From Natrinema salifodinae (GTDB taxonomy: Archaea > Halobacteriota > Halobacteria > Halobacteriales > Natrialbaceae): a stretch of 64,000 nucleotides of DNA. This document shows, piece after piece, positions 17,648 through 26,537 of this stretch. Each line of letters opens with the position of its first letter. The first letter of the stretch is position 1. The notes under the pieces are model-generated. The model searched no databases and had not been told where the DNA came from. It was given only the letters and a program-made list of their open reading frames with translations. A program made the position numbers and the translations under genes. The stretch lies in contig NZ_FOIS01000002.1 in the NCBI RefSeq assembly GCF_900110455.1, positions 744,001 to 808,000 on the forward strand. The letters run 5' to 3'.

Positions 17648-18676
17648 TCAGCCCAGATCCTCGTCGCGCTCGGACTCCCGGAGGATGAACGGCCCCATCG
17701 CGAGGGTCCGCTTCGCGACGGTCGCGATCCGGAGGATATAGACGGTGAAAACGACGAAGGGCGAAATCCCGACGACGAAGCCCGCGCTGGTCACCCAGAC
17801 CAGGTTGTCGATGCCCAGTACCGAGCCGGGTAGCGCTTGCCCGTCGATGTACATCAACAGGAGCGCCATCGCCGCCAGCGCGGGCACGGAAACGTACAGC
17901 AGCGCCCGCGAGAGGTTGATCAGTTCCCACTGGAAGTACAGCGTCTTGAAGTGCTCGCGGGCCGGCCCGAAGAACTTCAGGTTCACGATCATGTCGTCGA
18001 GTTCGTCGTCGGCGTCGTCGGACAGCTCTTGGCCGTGCTTGGCGCGGATCTCGCGGGCGTCGTAGATCTTCCGGGAGTAGTTGAAGTTGAGCGCGTTCCA
18101 GATCACGTCGAAGGTGCCGAACTGGGCGTTCTCGAGGTCGTCTTTCACGACCTGCGCGTTTTCGACGATGTCGTCAACGTAGTCGGCGATCTTCTCCTCG
18201 AGTTCGTCGCCGTGATCCCCCGTCACCGTCTCTTCGAGGTCGTTCGCTTCCTCTTCGACGCCGTCGACGAGTTCGTAGAGAAACGCCGCGGGCTCGGGCG
18301 GCGTCACGTCCTCCTCTGCGAGTTGCTCCTCCACGTCCTGTCGGAAGTCCATAGCGTCTTGCATGCGATCTCGCTGCTCGCCGACCGCGCCCAGTTCTTG
18401 CGAGAGGACGAGCTGGTTGATCGTGACGACGATCGAGGTTCCGGTGATGATCGCCCCGATAAATCCGGAGAAGATCCAGAAGGTGCCGTTGTGTTGCTCG
18501 ACGATCGTCCGCAGGGGCGTGAGTCCGAGCAGGCTGCAGGCGACCAGCACAGTGAACACGATCGCGAGCACGGCAGCCGAGAACACCCAGCGGTTCAATC
18601 GAAGCAACACCCACAACCGCGGACCACCGACGCCGGCCCGCTGGCTCAATACGCCGTTCGAGTCCGAATCGCTCAT
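17648..18676 (-). CDS. Four-helix membrane protein, paralogue B of four
   Basis: A 342-residue paralogue of the gene downstream, with the same order: two helices, a soluble helical domain of about 150 residues, two helices. It carries VTINQLVLSQELGAV, FRQDVEEQL, PPEPAAFLYELV, NYSRKIYDAREIR, PAREHFKTLYFQWELINLSRA and AKRTLAMGPFILRE. The start at 18676 is chosen because it gives the same N-terminal length as paralogue A; the open frame extends into the next gene antisense. Same strand as paralogue A with a 78-base gap, so an operon is likely. Confidence 0.85.
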   Translation of the reverse strand: MSDSDSNGVLSQRAGVGGPRLWVLLRLNRWVFSAAVLAIVFTVLVACSLLGLTPLRTIVEQHNGTFWIFSGFIGAIITGTSIVVTINQLVLSQELGAVGEQRDRMQDAMDFRQDVEEQLAEEDVTPPEPAAFLYELVDGVEEEANDLEETVTGDHGDELEEKIADYVDDIVENAQVVKDDLENAQFGTFDVIWNALNFNYSRKIYDAREIRAKHGQELSDDADDELDDMIVNLKFFGPAREHFKTLYFQWELINLSRALLYVSVPALAAMALLLMYIDGQALPGSVLGIDNLVWVTSAGFVVGISPFVVFTVYILRIATVAKRTLAMGPFILRESERDEDLG

Positions 18677-18815
18677 TCCGATACGAAACGGACGACGGCG
18701 CCGAACAAAAAGCTCTCTCCGGGAGTGAGCAAACCGGGGGCGGGATCGCCGGTCGCTCCCGTCAGTGTGAGCGACAGAAACACTTGTCCGAACGGCCGTG
18801 GTACCCCGGAGACGA

Positions 18816-19868
18816 ATGAGCGAGTCCGGTCGGAACGCGAGCGAGGAGACGGCCGACACCATGGTCGAACGTGTCCACGGCGGCCGTCCCGCGCTGTGGT
18901 TTCTGGTCAAGGGCAACCGAATCCTCGTGGCCGGCGCGATGCTTGCCGCCGCGTACGCCGTCCTCGTCGTCCTCGGCGAGTTCGGCCCCGGTTCGATCGC
19001 GAAACTGTTCGAACCCGATCCCGTCTTCGCGCTGTTCACGCCGATCATCATCGGGATCATCATGGGCGTCAGTCTGGTCCTGACTTTCAACCAACTCGTC
19101 CTCTCCGAGGAACTCGGCCCGCTCGGCGACCAGCGCGAACGCATGGTCGAAGCGATGCGCTTCCGAGAGGACGTCGAGGCGGCCGTCGGCCGCAATACCA
19201 GCCCGCCGGAGCCCTCCGTCTTCCTCCGCGGCCTGGTGGAGGCGACCGGCGAGCGGGCGGAGGCGCTCATAGTGGCGCTCGAATCCGAGCCGGGAATGGG
19301 CGAGACCGCCCGACGAGAGATCCGCGAGTACGCCGAGGGGCTCGCCGCCGACGCCGATCGGGTCGCCGGTGATCTCGAAGGCCAGCAGTTCGGCCAGTTC
19401 GAGGTCGTCCAGTCCGCACTGGAGTACAACTACTCCTGGAAGATCTATTCCGGACGGCGCGTGCGAAACCGCTACGAGTCGACGCTGCCGGCGCCCGTCG
19501 CCGAGGAGTTCGACGGGTTGCTCGACATTCTGGAGTTTTTCGGCCCAGCCCGCGAGCACTTCAAGACGCTGTACTTCCGCTGGGAGATCATCAACATCTC
19601 GCGGGCCCTGGCGTACATCGCGCTGCCCGCGCTGGCGGTCGCGGCCTACATGATCCTGGTCTTCGAGACGGGCGACGTGGCCGGGACGACCGCGGGGATC
19701 GACCACGGGTTGCTGGTCGTCGGCCTGGGATTCGCCGTCGGTGTGACCCCGTTTGCGATCTTCCTCTCGTACATCCTCCGGATCGTCACCGTCGCGAAGT
19801 GGACGCTCGCGATCGGTCCGTTCGTCCTCCGAGAGACCGACCGAGGGAACGATGTCGAGTGGGAGTGA
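18816..19868 (+). CDS. Four-helix membrane protein, paralogue C of four
   Basis: A 350-residue member of the same family on the opposite strand, divergent from paralogue B. Motifs: LTFNQLVLSEELGPLGDQRERM, FREDVEAAV, PPEPSVFLRGLV, NYSWKIYSGRRVR, PAREHFKTLYFRWEIINISRALAYI and AKWTLAIGPFVLRE. The ATG at 18816 is chosen over a GTG at 18798 by comparison with the neighbours. Function unknown. Confidence 0.85.
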   Translation: MSESGRNASEETADTMVERVHGGRPALWFLVKGNRILVAGAMLAAAYAVLVVLGEFGPGSIAKLFEPDPVFALFTPIIIGIIMGVSLVLTFNQLVLSEELGPLGDQRERMVEAMRFREDVEAAVGRNTSPPEPSVFLRGLVEATGERAEALIVALESEPGMGETARREIREYAEGLAADADRVAGDLEGQQFGQFEVVQSALEYNYSWKIYSGRRVRNRYESTLPAPVAEEFDGLLDILEFFGPAREHFKTLYFRWEIINISRALAYIALPALAVAAYMILVFETGDVAGTTAGIDHGLLVVGLGFAVGVTPFAIFLSYILRIVTVAKWTLAIGPFVLRETDRGNDVEWE

Positions 19869-19883
19869 CGACCGTAGTGACTC

Positions 19884-20939
19884 CTATCTCGAGTTCCGTT
19901 CGCCGGCGGTCACGTCGAACGGGCCCTCCTCGGGGTCCTTCTGTGGAATCATCGGTCCGATCGACACGGTGCGGCGCGTGACGGTCGCGGTTCGGAGGAT
20001 GTAGGACACGAGGAGGGCCAGCGGCGACAGTCCGACGACGATTATGACACTCACGAGATAGGGGAGCACGGTGGCGCTGACGGTCGGTCCGGTGACGTCG
20101 GCATAGAGGAGGCCGAGCAGAATCACTGACAGGATCGACGGGACGCCACAGTAGATCGTCAGCTGCGAGAACCTGGTGAGTTCGCGCTGTAGGTAGGTCG
20201 TCTTGAACTGCTCGCGGGCCACGCTGAACAGTTGGAGGGAGTCGATCAGCTCGTTGAGGCGCTCTGTCGCGGCCGGCGACAGCGCGTCGTCGTACTCGCC
20301 GCGTAGGTGGGTCCCGGCGTAGAGGTGCCAGGCTTCGTCGTAGTTGATCGCCGCCGAGACGGCCGTAAACGACCCGAACTCTGCCCGCTCGAGCGTCTCG
20401 TCGACGCGCTCGGTCCGCGATTGCACGTCGTTGGTGTACTTCATGATCGTCTCTCGGACCTCGTCGTCGTGATCCGCTACGGCGTCGGCGAGGGCGTCGG
20501 CCTCGTGGCGGATCGACTCGACGATCAGTTCGAGTACTCGCGTGGGGGTGGCCGGGCTCGCGGGGACGGCCGCGTCCTCGGCCACGTCTCGCCGGAATTC
20601 GATGACGCCTTCGAGCTGGTCACGGGCCTTGCCGGCCGCGCTGAACTCCTGAGAGAGAATGAGCTGATTGACCGAGACGACCAGGGTGACCAGCGAGAAC
20701 GTTCCCGCGATCATGCCGCTTGCCACGCGGGTCACGGAGTTCGGGTTGGTAAAGGAGACGACGCCGAACTGGAGGAGAACGAGCAGCAGCGCGAAGACGA
20801 GGACGGACAGGAGCGCCGCGACGACGATGCGATTGCCTTCGACCACCACCCACTCGCGAACCCGGGGCAGCACGCCCGATTGCGCGCCGATATCGGCCCC
20901 GTAGGACTCGAACGTTTCGTCGGTCTCGGAGGACCCCAT
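19884..20939 (-). CDS. Four-helix membrane protein, paralogue D of four (most divergent)
   Basis: A 351-residue member, convergent with paralogue C (16 bases between stops). It keeps VNQLILSQEFSAAGKARDQL, FRRDVAED, VAREQFKTTYLQRELTRFSQ and RRTVSIGPMIPQK, but the otherwise fixed HFKTLYFQWE and GPFILRE elements are altered, so it has diverged in sequence while keeping the fold. The start at 20939 is the ATG giving the family's N-terminal length. Function unknown. Confidence 0.83.
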   Translation of the reverse strand: MGSSETDETFESYGADIGAQSGVLPRVREWVVVEGNRIVVAALLSVLVFALLLVLLQFGVVSFTNPNSVTRVASGMIAGTFSLVTLVVSVNQLILSQEFSAAGKARDQLEGVIEFRRDVAEDAAVPASPATPTRVLELIVESIRHEADALADAVADHDDEVRETIMKYTNDVQSRTERVDETLERAEFGSFTAVSAAINYDEAWHLYAGTHLRGEYDDALSPAATERLNELIDSLQLFSVAREQFKTTYLQRELTRFSQLTIYCGVPSILSVILLGLLYADVTGPTVSATVLPYLVSVIIVVGLSPLALLVSYILRTATVTRRTVSIGPMIPQKDPEEGPFDVTAGERNSR

Positions 20940-21114
20940 AGCGATACGTTCCACGGACCCGGCAATAAGGGCCTGCGTTGCACACATCGTCGGCGGGACG
21001 TGACACGCGAGAACTGTCGCTTCAGGGCCTACACTGAAATGCGTCCGCGGTGTCGATCCGACATATGTCCAGTGACGGAACCGACCCACAGACGGAGACG
21101 GGGTGCCGGCGGCG

Positions 21115-21621
21115 ATGACTCGGTCGACGACGAGCCGGCGGCGCGTGCTCGCGTCGCTGGGTGCGGGCATCGCGGCCGCGGCCGCCGGCTGTACGGGCAG
21201 CGGGGGAATCGACGGTAAGCCAGCCTACGAGGACGGGAACATGGGCGAGGTCAACGCCAGCAACGCCTCCAACCGCACGGCGGCCGAAATGTCCGCGGCG
21301 GAGGCGCTCGCCGAACAGGAATCCAACACCTCGGTGACGCCGCTTAACTCCCTCTCGGTGGCCGACCACGAGTTCGTCGTCGAAGACGGCTACCTCGGTG
21401 CGACCGTCCAGGGGACCGTCGAGAACACGGGATCCGACCGTATCCAACTCGCCGAAGTCCGGACGCGCGTCTACAACGATGCCGGCGACATGCTCGGCCA
21501 GTATCTCGCGACGACCGGCGACCTCAACGGCGGCTCGACCTGGGAGTTCCAGGTAATCATCCTCGAACCGCCCGCCGACGTCGCCGACTACGACATCACC
21601 GTTCTCGGGACGCCCTCGTGA
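21115..21621 (+). CDS. FxLYD-type lipoprotein
   Basis: A 168-residue protein with a Tat/lipobox signal (TSRRRVLASLGAG and AAAGC at about residues 21-25), then a linker rich in Asn, Ala and Ser, and a C-terminal FxLYD-like beta domain (VADHEFVVEDGYLGATVQGTV to EFQVIILEP). Such domains are common in haloarchaeal surface lipoproteins and probably bind other surface molecules; no specific role is known. ATG at 21115 is preferred over a GTG at 21103 because it keeps the twin arginines near the N-terminus. Confidence 0.83.
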   Translation: MTRSTTSRRRVLASLGAGIAAAAAGCTGSGGIDGKPAYEDGNMGEVNASNASNRTAAEMSAAEALAEQESNTSVTPLNSLSVADHEFVVEDGYLGATVQGTVENTGSDRIQLAEVRTRVYNDAGDMLGQYLATTGDLNGGSTWEFQVIILEPPADVADYDITVLGTPS

Positions 21622-21739
21622 CCGCCGACGGCCGCGACTCGCTCCCCGTCCCGGCCGCGTCGCCGCCCCCGCCGACAAGGCTGACTGGCTGACTATCGGT
21701 CCGGCGCGAAGCGTCCGGATCCCGTCGAATTGACCTGCC

Positions 21740-22093
21740 TCAGTCCGGATTCCCCATCCCGTCGCGGAGTTCGCCAGGGACCCCCTCGTAGACCGTGTCC
21801 GGGTCCACGGCGAGCGTGTACGCCGGCCGCCCCTTCCCCGTCGGCGACGTCTCCGTCGGGTCGACCTCCTCGACGAGCTCCGCGGCCTCCAGTCGATACA
21901 GCGACCGGATGACGTCCGCCTCGGTCAGCGTCCCGACGACCTCTGTGTCCGAGTCGCCGAGTCGCCGTTGGCAGTGCTTGCGAACCTCGTGGGTCTGGAT
22001 CGGCGTCTCGCCCTCGCCGGCCAGGTGGGCCACGCCGAGGAGAACGGCCTGGTCGGTCAACGAAATGGAGTCGAGCGGTGCGGCGTCATCCAT
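21740..22093 (-). CDS. Small winged-helix protein
   Basis: A 117-residue protein with a predicted winged helix: LTDQAVLLGVAHLAGEGETPIQTHEVRKHCQRR forms the first helices, TEADVIRSLYRLEAAELV the recognition region, and GRPAYTLAV the wing. It resembles the many small haloarchaeal DNA-binding proteins of unknown target. The ATG at 22093 starts a compact, conserved-looking frame; upstream residues are not protein-like. Confidence 0.8.
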   Translation of the reverse strand: MDDAAPLDSISLTDQAVLLGVAHLAGEGETPIQTHEVRKHCQRRLGDSDTEVVGTLTEADVIRSLYRLEAAELVEEVDPTETSPTGKGRPAYTLAVDPDTVYEGVPGELRDGMGNPD

Positions 22094-22337
22094 ATGTGAT
22101 ACCACACCACAGACAACGGTAATTGTTTCTCCGAGTTGGCTCGGGAAAATCGGCGTCTGGCCCGACGATCGCGAGGACGCGGATGAAAACGGTGACGGCT
22201 CTACAGGTGGAACAGGCCGAGGGAGTCGCGGGCGTATCCGGTTCCGCCACGGAAAGCTTCGAGGTCGAGCGGTTCGAGAGGCCAACGGTCGCTCGGTATC
22301 GCGGAAATAGTTGATTACCGTCTGACCCCGCGGCGGG

Positions 22338-23180
22338 TCACGCGTTTTCTTCGTCCTGCAATTCCGCAAGTTCGGCCTCGACGTCCGCCTGGTCGTCGTC
22401 TTCGAGTTCGGTCAGTTCCTCCTCGTCGAGTTCGGCGGCCTCGGCTTCCTCCTCGGCGTCCGAGTCGGCTTCCGTCTCGGTCTCGCCGCCGACCTCGGAC
22501 CTGAGCGTCTCGAGTTCGGCCTCGACACCGCTGTCGGTCGAGAGCTGTTCGAGTTCGCGGTCGATGTTGTCCTTATCGGAGAGGACGTCCTCGAACGCGC
22601 CGGACTCGTGGAGTTCATCCATCGCGGCGGCACGGGCCTCCATGTCTTCGGTCTGCTCCTCGGCGCGTTCGATGGCGCGGCCGACGTCCTCGAACTCCTC
22701 GCCGGTGGCCGTGATCGCTTCCGAGACCTGCGAGCTCGCTTTGGCGGCCTCGTGGCGGGCCTTCATCGTCTCCTTCTTGGTGCGGAACTCCTCGATGCGG
22801 CTCTGAAGCTCGTTTTTCTGGTCGATCAGCTGGTCCTGTTGGCTCTGCAGATTCGAGATCTGGCGCTCCATGTCCTCGATCTGGTTCATCTTCGTCTTCT
22901 TCTTCTCCAAGGCGCGTCGCGCCAGATCCTCTCGGCCCTGCTGGACGGCGGTCCGGGCCTGGTCGTTGTGTTTCTCGACGTTGTCCTCGAGGCGGCGTTT
23001 CCGCATCTCGAGGCGCTTTTTCTGGGTGGTGAGATCGGCGATGCCGCGTTTGACCTGCTGGAGCTGATCGCGCATCTGCTCGTAGGAGTAGTCCAGCGTG
23101 TCGGTCGGGTCCTCGGCCCGGTTGAGCACCGAGTTGAGCTTCGACCGGATGACGTAGGAGGTCCGAGAGAGGATGCCCAT
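22338..23180 (-). CDS. pspA: PspA/IM30 (Vipp1-like) family membrane-remodelling protein
   Basis: A 280-residue, almost entirely helical protein of the ESCRT-III-related PspA/IM30 family. The N-terminus MGILSRTSYVIRSKLN is the amphipathic membrane-binding helix; DPTDTLDYSYEQMRDQLQQVK and the QKRLE heptads form the coiled coil to about residue 215, followed by an acidic Glu/Asp-rich tail typical of haloarchaeal members. PspA proteins maintain membrane integrity under stress. A TATA-like TTTTTAAGG lies about 29 bases before the start (23206-23212). Confidence 0.94.
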   Translation of the reverse strand: MGILSRTSYVIRSKLNSVLNRAEDPTDTLDYSYEQMRDQLQQVKRGIADLTTQKKRLEMRKRRLEDNVEKHNDQARTAVQQGREDLARRALEKKKTKMNQIEDMERQISNLQSQQDQLIDQKNELQSRIEEFRTKKETMKARHEAAKASSQVSEAITATGEEFEDVGRAIERAEEQTEDMEARAAAMDELHESGAFEDVLSDKDNIDRELEQLSTDSGVEAELETLRSEVGGETETEADSDAEEEAEAAELDEEELTELEDDDQADVEAELAELQDEENA

Positions 23181-23402
23181 ACTCGCTACGTATCGTTCGC
23201 CGGCCTTAAAAACATCACCTCGGCAACAGTCGGCGACGAACGCACCGCGGTTTCGCCACAGCGCGCGTCTCGCGGTCGATTCAGCTCGACGAATCGACCG
23301 AGCACCGTCGCCGCCCGAGCGGTTCGCCTGGTCGATCGCGAGACGGGGCGGCTCGGCGACGGGGACGAATCACTAACTTCGGCGGCCGAGAACGGACGTA
23401 CC

Positions 23403-24290
23403 ATGACCGACACCGATATCGACCTCACCATCCCGGAGGGGTGGACCGAGGGCGACGTCGCGGTCAACGGCGTCCGACTGCACTACTACCGCAGCGGCGG
23501 CGCGGGCCGCCCGCTCGTAGTCGCCCACGGGATCACCGCCGACGGCCGCTCGCGGATTCCGCTGGTCGAGCCCCTCGCCGACGAGTACGACGTCGTGACC
23601 TACGACGCCCGCGGCCACGGCCGCTCGGCGGCCCCCGACGGGGGGTACACATATTCCGACATGGCGGCCGATCTCGTCGGCCTGGTCGACGCGCTCGGAC
23701 TCGCGGGGCCCGACGCCGACCCCGATCCGGTGCTGTACGGCCATTCCATGGGCGGGACGGCCGTCGCCGTGGCGGCCGCCGAGAACCCGGCGCTCCCGCA
23801 CGCGGTCGTGCTGGAGGACCCCGAGTTGCTGCTGCCGCTGGACGGCGAGACGGACGACGCCGACGACGCGCCCGGCGACGAGAGCGACGACGTCGACGTC
23901 TCGGCCATGATCGAACGCATCCGCGGTCGACCGGCTCCCTCCCGCGAAGCGCTGCTGACCGCCGATTCCGAACTGCAGGCCTTAGTCGACGCGGGCCGCG
24001 AGCGCCTGGCGACGCTGCTGGCGGACGCGTACCTGGACGTCGATGCCGCCGTCGAGGGGGTGCTGGCGGCCGAGCGGGTCGATCCGGCCGACGTCTTCCC
24101 CGAGATCGAGGCGCCGACGCTGATCCTCAAGGCCGACGCCGATCCCGAATCCCGGACGCGCCACCGCGAGGCCGCGTCGCACCTGCCGGACGGCAGGCTG
24201 GTCCACGTCGACGGCGCCGGCCACTGCGTGCTCCGTGAGGAACCCGACCGGGCTCTCGAGATCATCGAGGAGTTCCTCGACGAGCGGTGA
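23403..24290 (+). CDS. Alpha/beta hydrolase
   Basis: A 295-residue hydrolase-fold protein with a complete triad: nucleophile elbow GHSMGG (about residue 118), acid in the LILKADADPE loop near residue 245 and the His in GAGHCVL near residue 278. HGITADGRSRIPLVE holds the oxyanion-hole HG. Substrate unknown; epoxide hydrolase or haloperoxidase-like relatives are possible. The ATG at 23403 follows an AT-containing promoter-like stretch. An acidic insertion lies at about residues 155-170. Confidence 0.9.
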   Translation: MTDTDIDLTIPEGWTEGDVAVNGVRLHYYRSGGAGRPLVVAHGITADGRSRIPLVEPLADEYDVVTYDARGHGRSAAPDGGYTYSDMAADLVGLVDALGLAGPDADPDPVLYGHSMGGTAVAVAAAENPALPHAVVLEDPELLLPLDGETDDADDAPGDESDDVDVSAMIERIRGRPAPSREALLTADSELQALVDAGRERLATLLADAYLDVDAAVEGVLAAERVDPADVFPEIEAPTLILKADADPESRTRHREAASHLPDGRLVHVDGAGHCVLREEPDRALEIIEEFLDER

Positions 24291-24326
24291 GAGCGCGCCT
24301 TGACCGCGGCCAGTCCGGGTCCCGAC

Positions 24327-24348
24327 CCGGGTTCGGGCCCGAACCCGG
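24327..24348. repeat. Perfect 22-base palindrome between two hydrolase genes
   Basis: A perfectly self-complementary GC-rich palindrome (CCGGGTTCGGG and its reverse complement) within a run of CCGG/CCCG repeats at 24315-24355. It lies in the 97-base gap between two hydrolase genes and could act as a hairpin or operator; no T-tract follows. Confidence 0.75.
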
Positions 24349-24387
24349 AACCGGCCCTTGATTACCGGCCGCGTGCAACGACCGCCC

Positions 24388-24999
24388 ATGAGCGACGTGT
24401 TGGTTCCCGGCGCCCGCGACGTCCGCGGAACGCTCGACGAACCCGAGGGCGACCCGAGCGCGATCGTCGTCGCCTGTCCGCCCCACCCCCAACAGCGGGG
24501 TTCGCGAAGCGATCCGCGCCTGGTCGCCGTCGGCGAGGCCCTTCGGGAGGTCGGCATCGCCTGCCTGCGCTTCGATTACGGCGCGTGGGACGAGGGCTAC
24601 GGCGAGCGGGCGGACGTCCGCAACGCGGTCCGGTGGGCTCGCGACCGGGACGATACTCTCCCGGTCGGCGTCTTCGGCTACAGTTTCGGCGCCAGTCTGG
24701 CGCTGCTGGCCGCGGCGGACTCCGAAGCCGTCGACGCGGTCGCCGCCCTCGCGCCGACGGCCCGCCTGGCCGCGGATCTCGACGCGGTCGACGCGCTGGA
24801 CGACCTCGCGGTCCCCGTCTGCGTGCTCTACGGCGAGCGGGACGCGACCGTCGACTGGGAGCCGGTCGTCGACCGCGCGAGCGCGCGCGGCGACGAGGTG
24901 ACTGCGCTGTCGGGCGATCACTTCTTTGTCGGAAAACACGACGCCATCGCGGACGACGTCGCGGCGTTCTTCGAGCGGACGCTCAGCGACCCGGCGTGA
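24388..24999 (+). CDS. Dienelactone-hydrolase-type alpha/beta hydrolase
   Basis: A 203-residue compact hydrolase. It shows the CPPHPQQRGSRSDPRL motif of the YpfH/COG2945-type family, the nucleophile elbow GYSFGAS (about residue 101), an acidic residue in GERDATV and a His in SGDHFFVG near the end. Members hydrolyse small esters; the substrate is unknown. ATG at 24388 is preferred over an earlier in-frame start at 24358 because it begins the conserved frame. Confidence 0.9.
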   Translation: MSDVLVPGARDVRGTLDEPEGDPSAIVVACPPHPQQRGSRSDPRLVAVGEALREVGIACLRFDYGAWDEGYGERADVRNAVRWARDRDDTLPVGVFGYSFGASLALLAAADSEAVDAVAALAPTARLAADLDAVDALDDLAVPVCVLYGERDATVDWEPVVDRASARGDEVTALSGDHFFVGKHDAIADDVAAFFERTLSDPA

Positions 25000-25082
25000 C
25001 CCGATCGCTGGTCCGCTGCGAACCGGTCGACGCGCTCCGCGATGGGTGATCCCGTCCGCCGCGGCGGAGAGAAGCGCAGGTG

Positions 25083-25472
25083 CTATCGACCGCGAAGCCA
25101 GACTTCGGCGTCGGGCCTGTTATCGAACATGTGTGACGTGACGTTCGATCCGACCTCCTGAACGAGGTCGTCGACCGAGAGGTTCGTAATAACGCTTTTC
25201 GGTTGGACGATCGCCATGTTCGCGAGCGAGGTTTCGAACGCCCGGGGGTGCCAGACGTCTTGCGTCCACTGCTGGTCTTCCTGCGTGACGGTGCCGAGGT
25301 CCCGGAGATCGGCGAGCCAGTTGCTGGCCTCCTTTTCGACGACGAGCTTCAACCCTTGGTTCAGTCCGTTGCGATAGACCTCACTCTGGGCGAAGTCGTG
25401 CCAGTTCATCACGACTGCCTCGAGTTCGGGGTCCCACTCGACCGTCAGCACGTCCGAATCGTAATAGTTCAT
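25083..25472 (-). CDS. Conserved hypothetical protein, STAS/SpoIIAA-like fold possible
   Basis: A 129-residue soluble protein. Alternating strands and helices (LTVEWDPELEAVVMNWHDF, then YRNGLNQGLKLVVEKEASNWLADLRDLGTV) resemble the SpoIIAA/STAS-like domains of small bacterial and archaeal proteins that often occur alone; this is a structural guess from sequence. Its base composition is less GC-rich than that of its neighbours. A TATA-like CTTATAATC is found about 44 bases before the start (25512-25520), implying a short leader. Confidence 0.75.
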   Translation of the reverse strand: MNYYDSDVLTVEWDPELEAVVMNWHDFAQSEVYRNGLNQGLKLVVEKEASNWLADLRDLGTVTQEDQQWTQDVWHPRAFETSLANMAIVQPKSVITNLSVDDLVQEVGSNVTSHMFDNRPDAEVWLRGR

Positions 25473-25601
25473 TACGTGTCCGTGGGCCGTCTTCGCTGTA
25501 ACTACTTTCGATTATAAGATATGATAATTAGACCAGTAACAATGCCCATGCGACGCTATTACATCACTAACGAAAGCAGACATATCGTTCCGAAACACTA
25601 C

Positions 25602-25607
25602 CTATAT
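25602..25607 (+). promoter_or_regulatory. TATA box of the SDR gene
   Basis: CTATAT about 20-30 bases before the two candidate ATGs at 25625 and 25634. Confidence 0.45.
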
Positions 25608-25624
25608 CCGCCGAGGGAGAGTGG

Positions 25625-26392
25625 ATGTACACGATGCAGTTAGTCGAGAACGATGTCGCAGTCATCACAGGCGCAGCGTCTGGAATCGGACGAACGACGG
25701 CGAAGACGTTCGCCGATCACGGTGCATCCGTCGTCGTCGCCGACGTAGACGCCGACGCCGGCGCGGAGACGGTCGCGGAGATCACCGATGCGGGCGGGGA
25801 CGCGACCTTCGTTCGCACGGACGTTTCCGACCCCGACGACGTCGAAGCGATGATCGAAACCGCGGTCAGCGAGTACGGTGGACTGGACGTCCTCTACAAC
25901 AACGCGGCCATCGAGGGGCCGGTCGCCCGACTCGGCGAGTACGACGACGACGCCTTCGAACAGGTCATCGACGTGAACCTGAAAGGCGTCTGGTACGGGA
26001 TGAAGTACGGTATCGACGCGATGTTGGCGGACGACGGCGGCTCGATCATCAGCGCCTCGTCGATCGGCGGCGAGGTCGCGGTCCCGCAGTACGGCGGCTA
26101 CGGGGCGGCGAAGGCGGCCGTCAGTCACCTCACGAAGTACGCGGCTATTGAGTACGCAGAAGAGGGAATCCGCGCGAACGCCGTCGCACCGGGTATCGTC
26201 CGCACGGACATGATCGAGCGGACGATCGAAGAACATCCCGAGATGGAGGAACAGTTCCTGAACACCGAGCCGATGGCGGGTCTCGCGGATCCGCAGGAAA
26301 TCGCGAACGCAGTTCTCTTCCTCGGCTCCGACCTCTCGTCGCGCGTCACCGGCGTAACACTGCCCGTCGAAGGCGGCTACCTCGCGCAGTAA
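25625..26392 (+). CDS. SDR family NAD(P)-dependent oxidoreductase
   Basis: A 255-residue classical short-chain dehydrogenase. It has the cofactor motif TGAASGIG (about residue 16), NNAAIEGPVARLG with the NNA-G structural motif, the catalytic Ser in SASSIGGEV, and YGAAK (Tyr and Lys of the tetrad) near residue 162. The Asp after the second strand (VVADVDADAG) points to NAD preference. Another ATG at 25634 is equally placed relative to the TATA box at 25602-25607, so the true start may be three residues later. Substrate unknown. Confidence 0.93.
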   Translation: MYTMQLVENDVAVITGAASGIGRTTAKTFADHGASVVVADVDADAGAETVAEITDAGGDATFVRTDVSDPDDVEAMIETAVSEYGGLDVLYNNAAIEGPVARLGEYDDDAFEQVIDVNLKGVWYGMKYGIDAMLADDGGSIISASSIGGEVAVPQYGGYGAAKAAVSHLTKYAAIEYAEEGIRANAVAPGIVRTDMIERTIEEHPEMEEQFLNTEPMAGLADPQEIANAVLFLGSDLSSRVTGVTLPVEGGYLAQ

Positions 26393-26537
26393 CGCCCAGT
26401 GGGTGACGCGGACGAACCCCGTCTCGCAATCGGTCGGTCGTCCGACGCGGGTAATCGTTTTCCGCACGCCCCGACTACCCCGAGACGTGGGATCGACGCA
26501 CGACCGAGTCCGGCGTTGCCGCAGGCACCGATGACCA

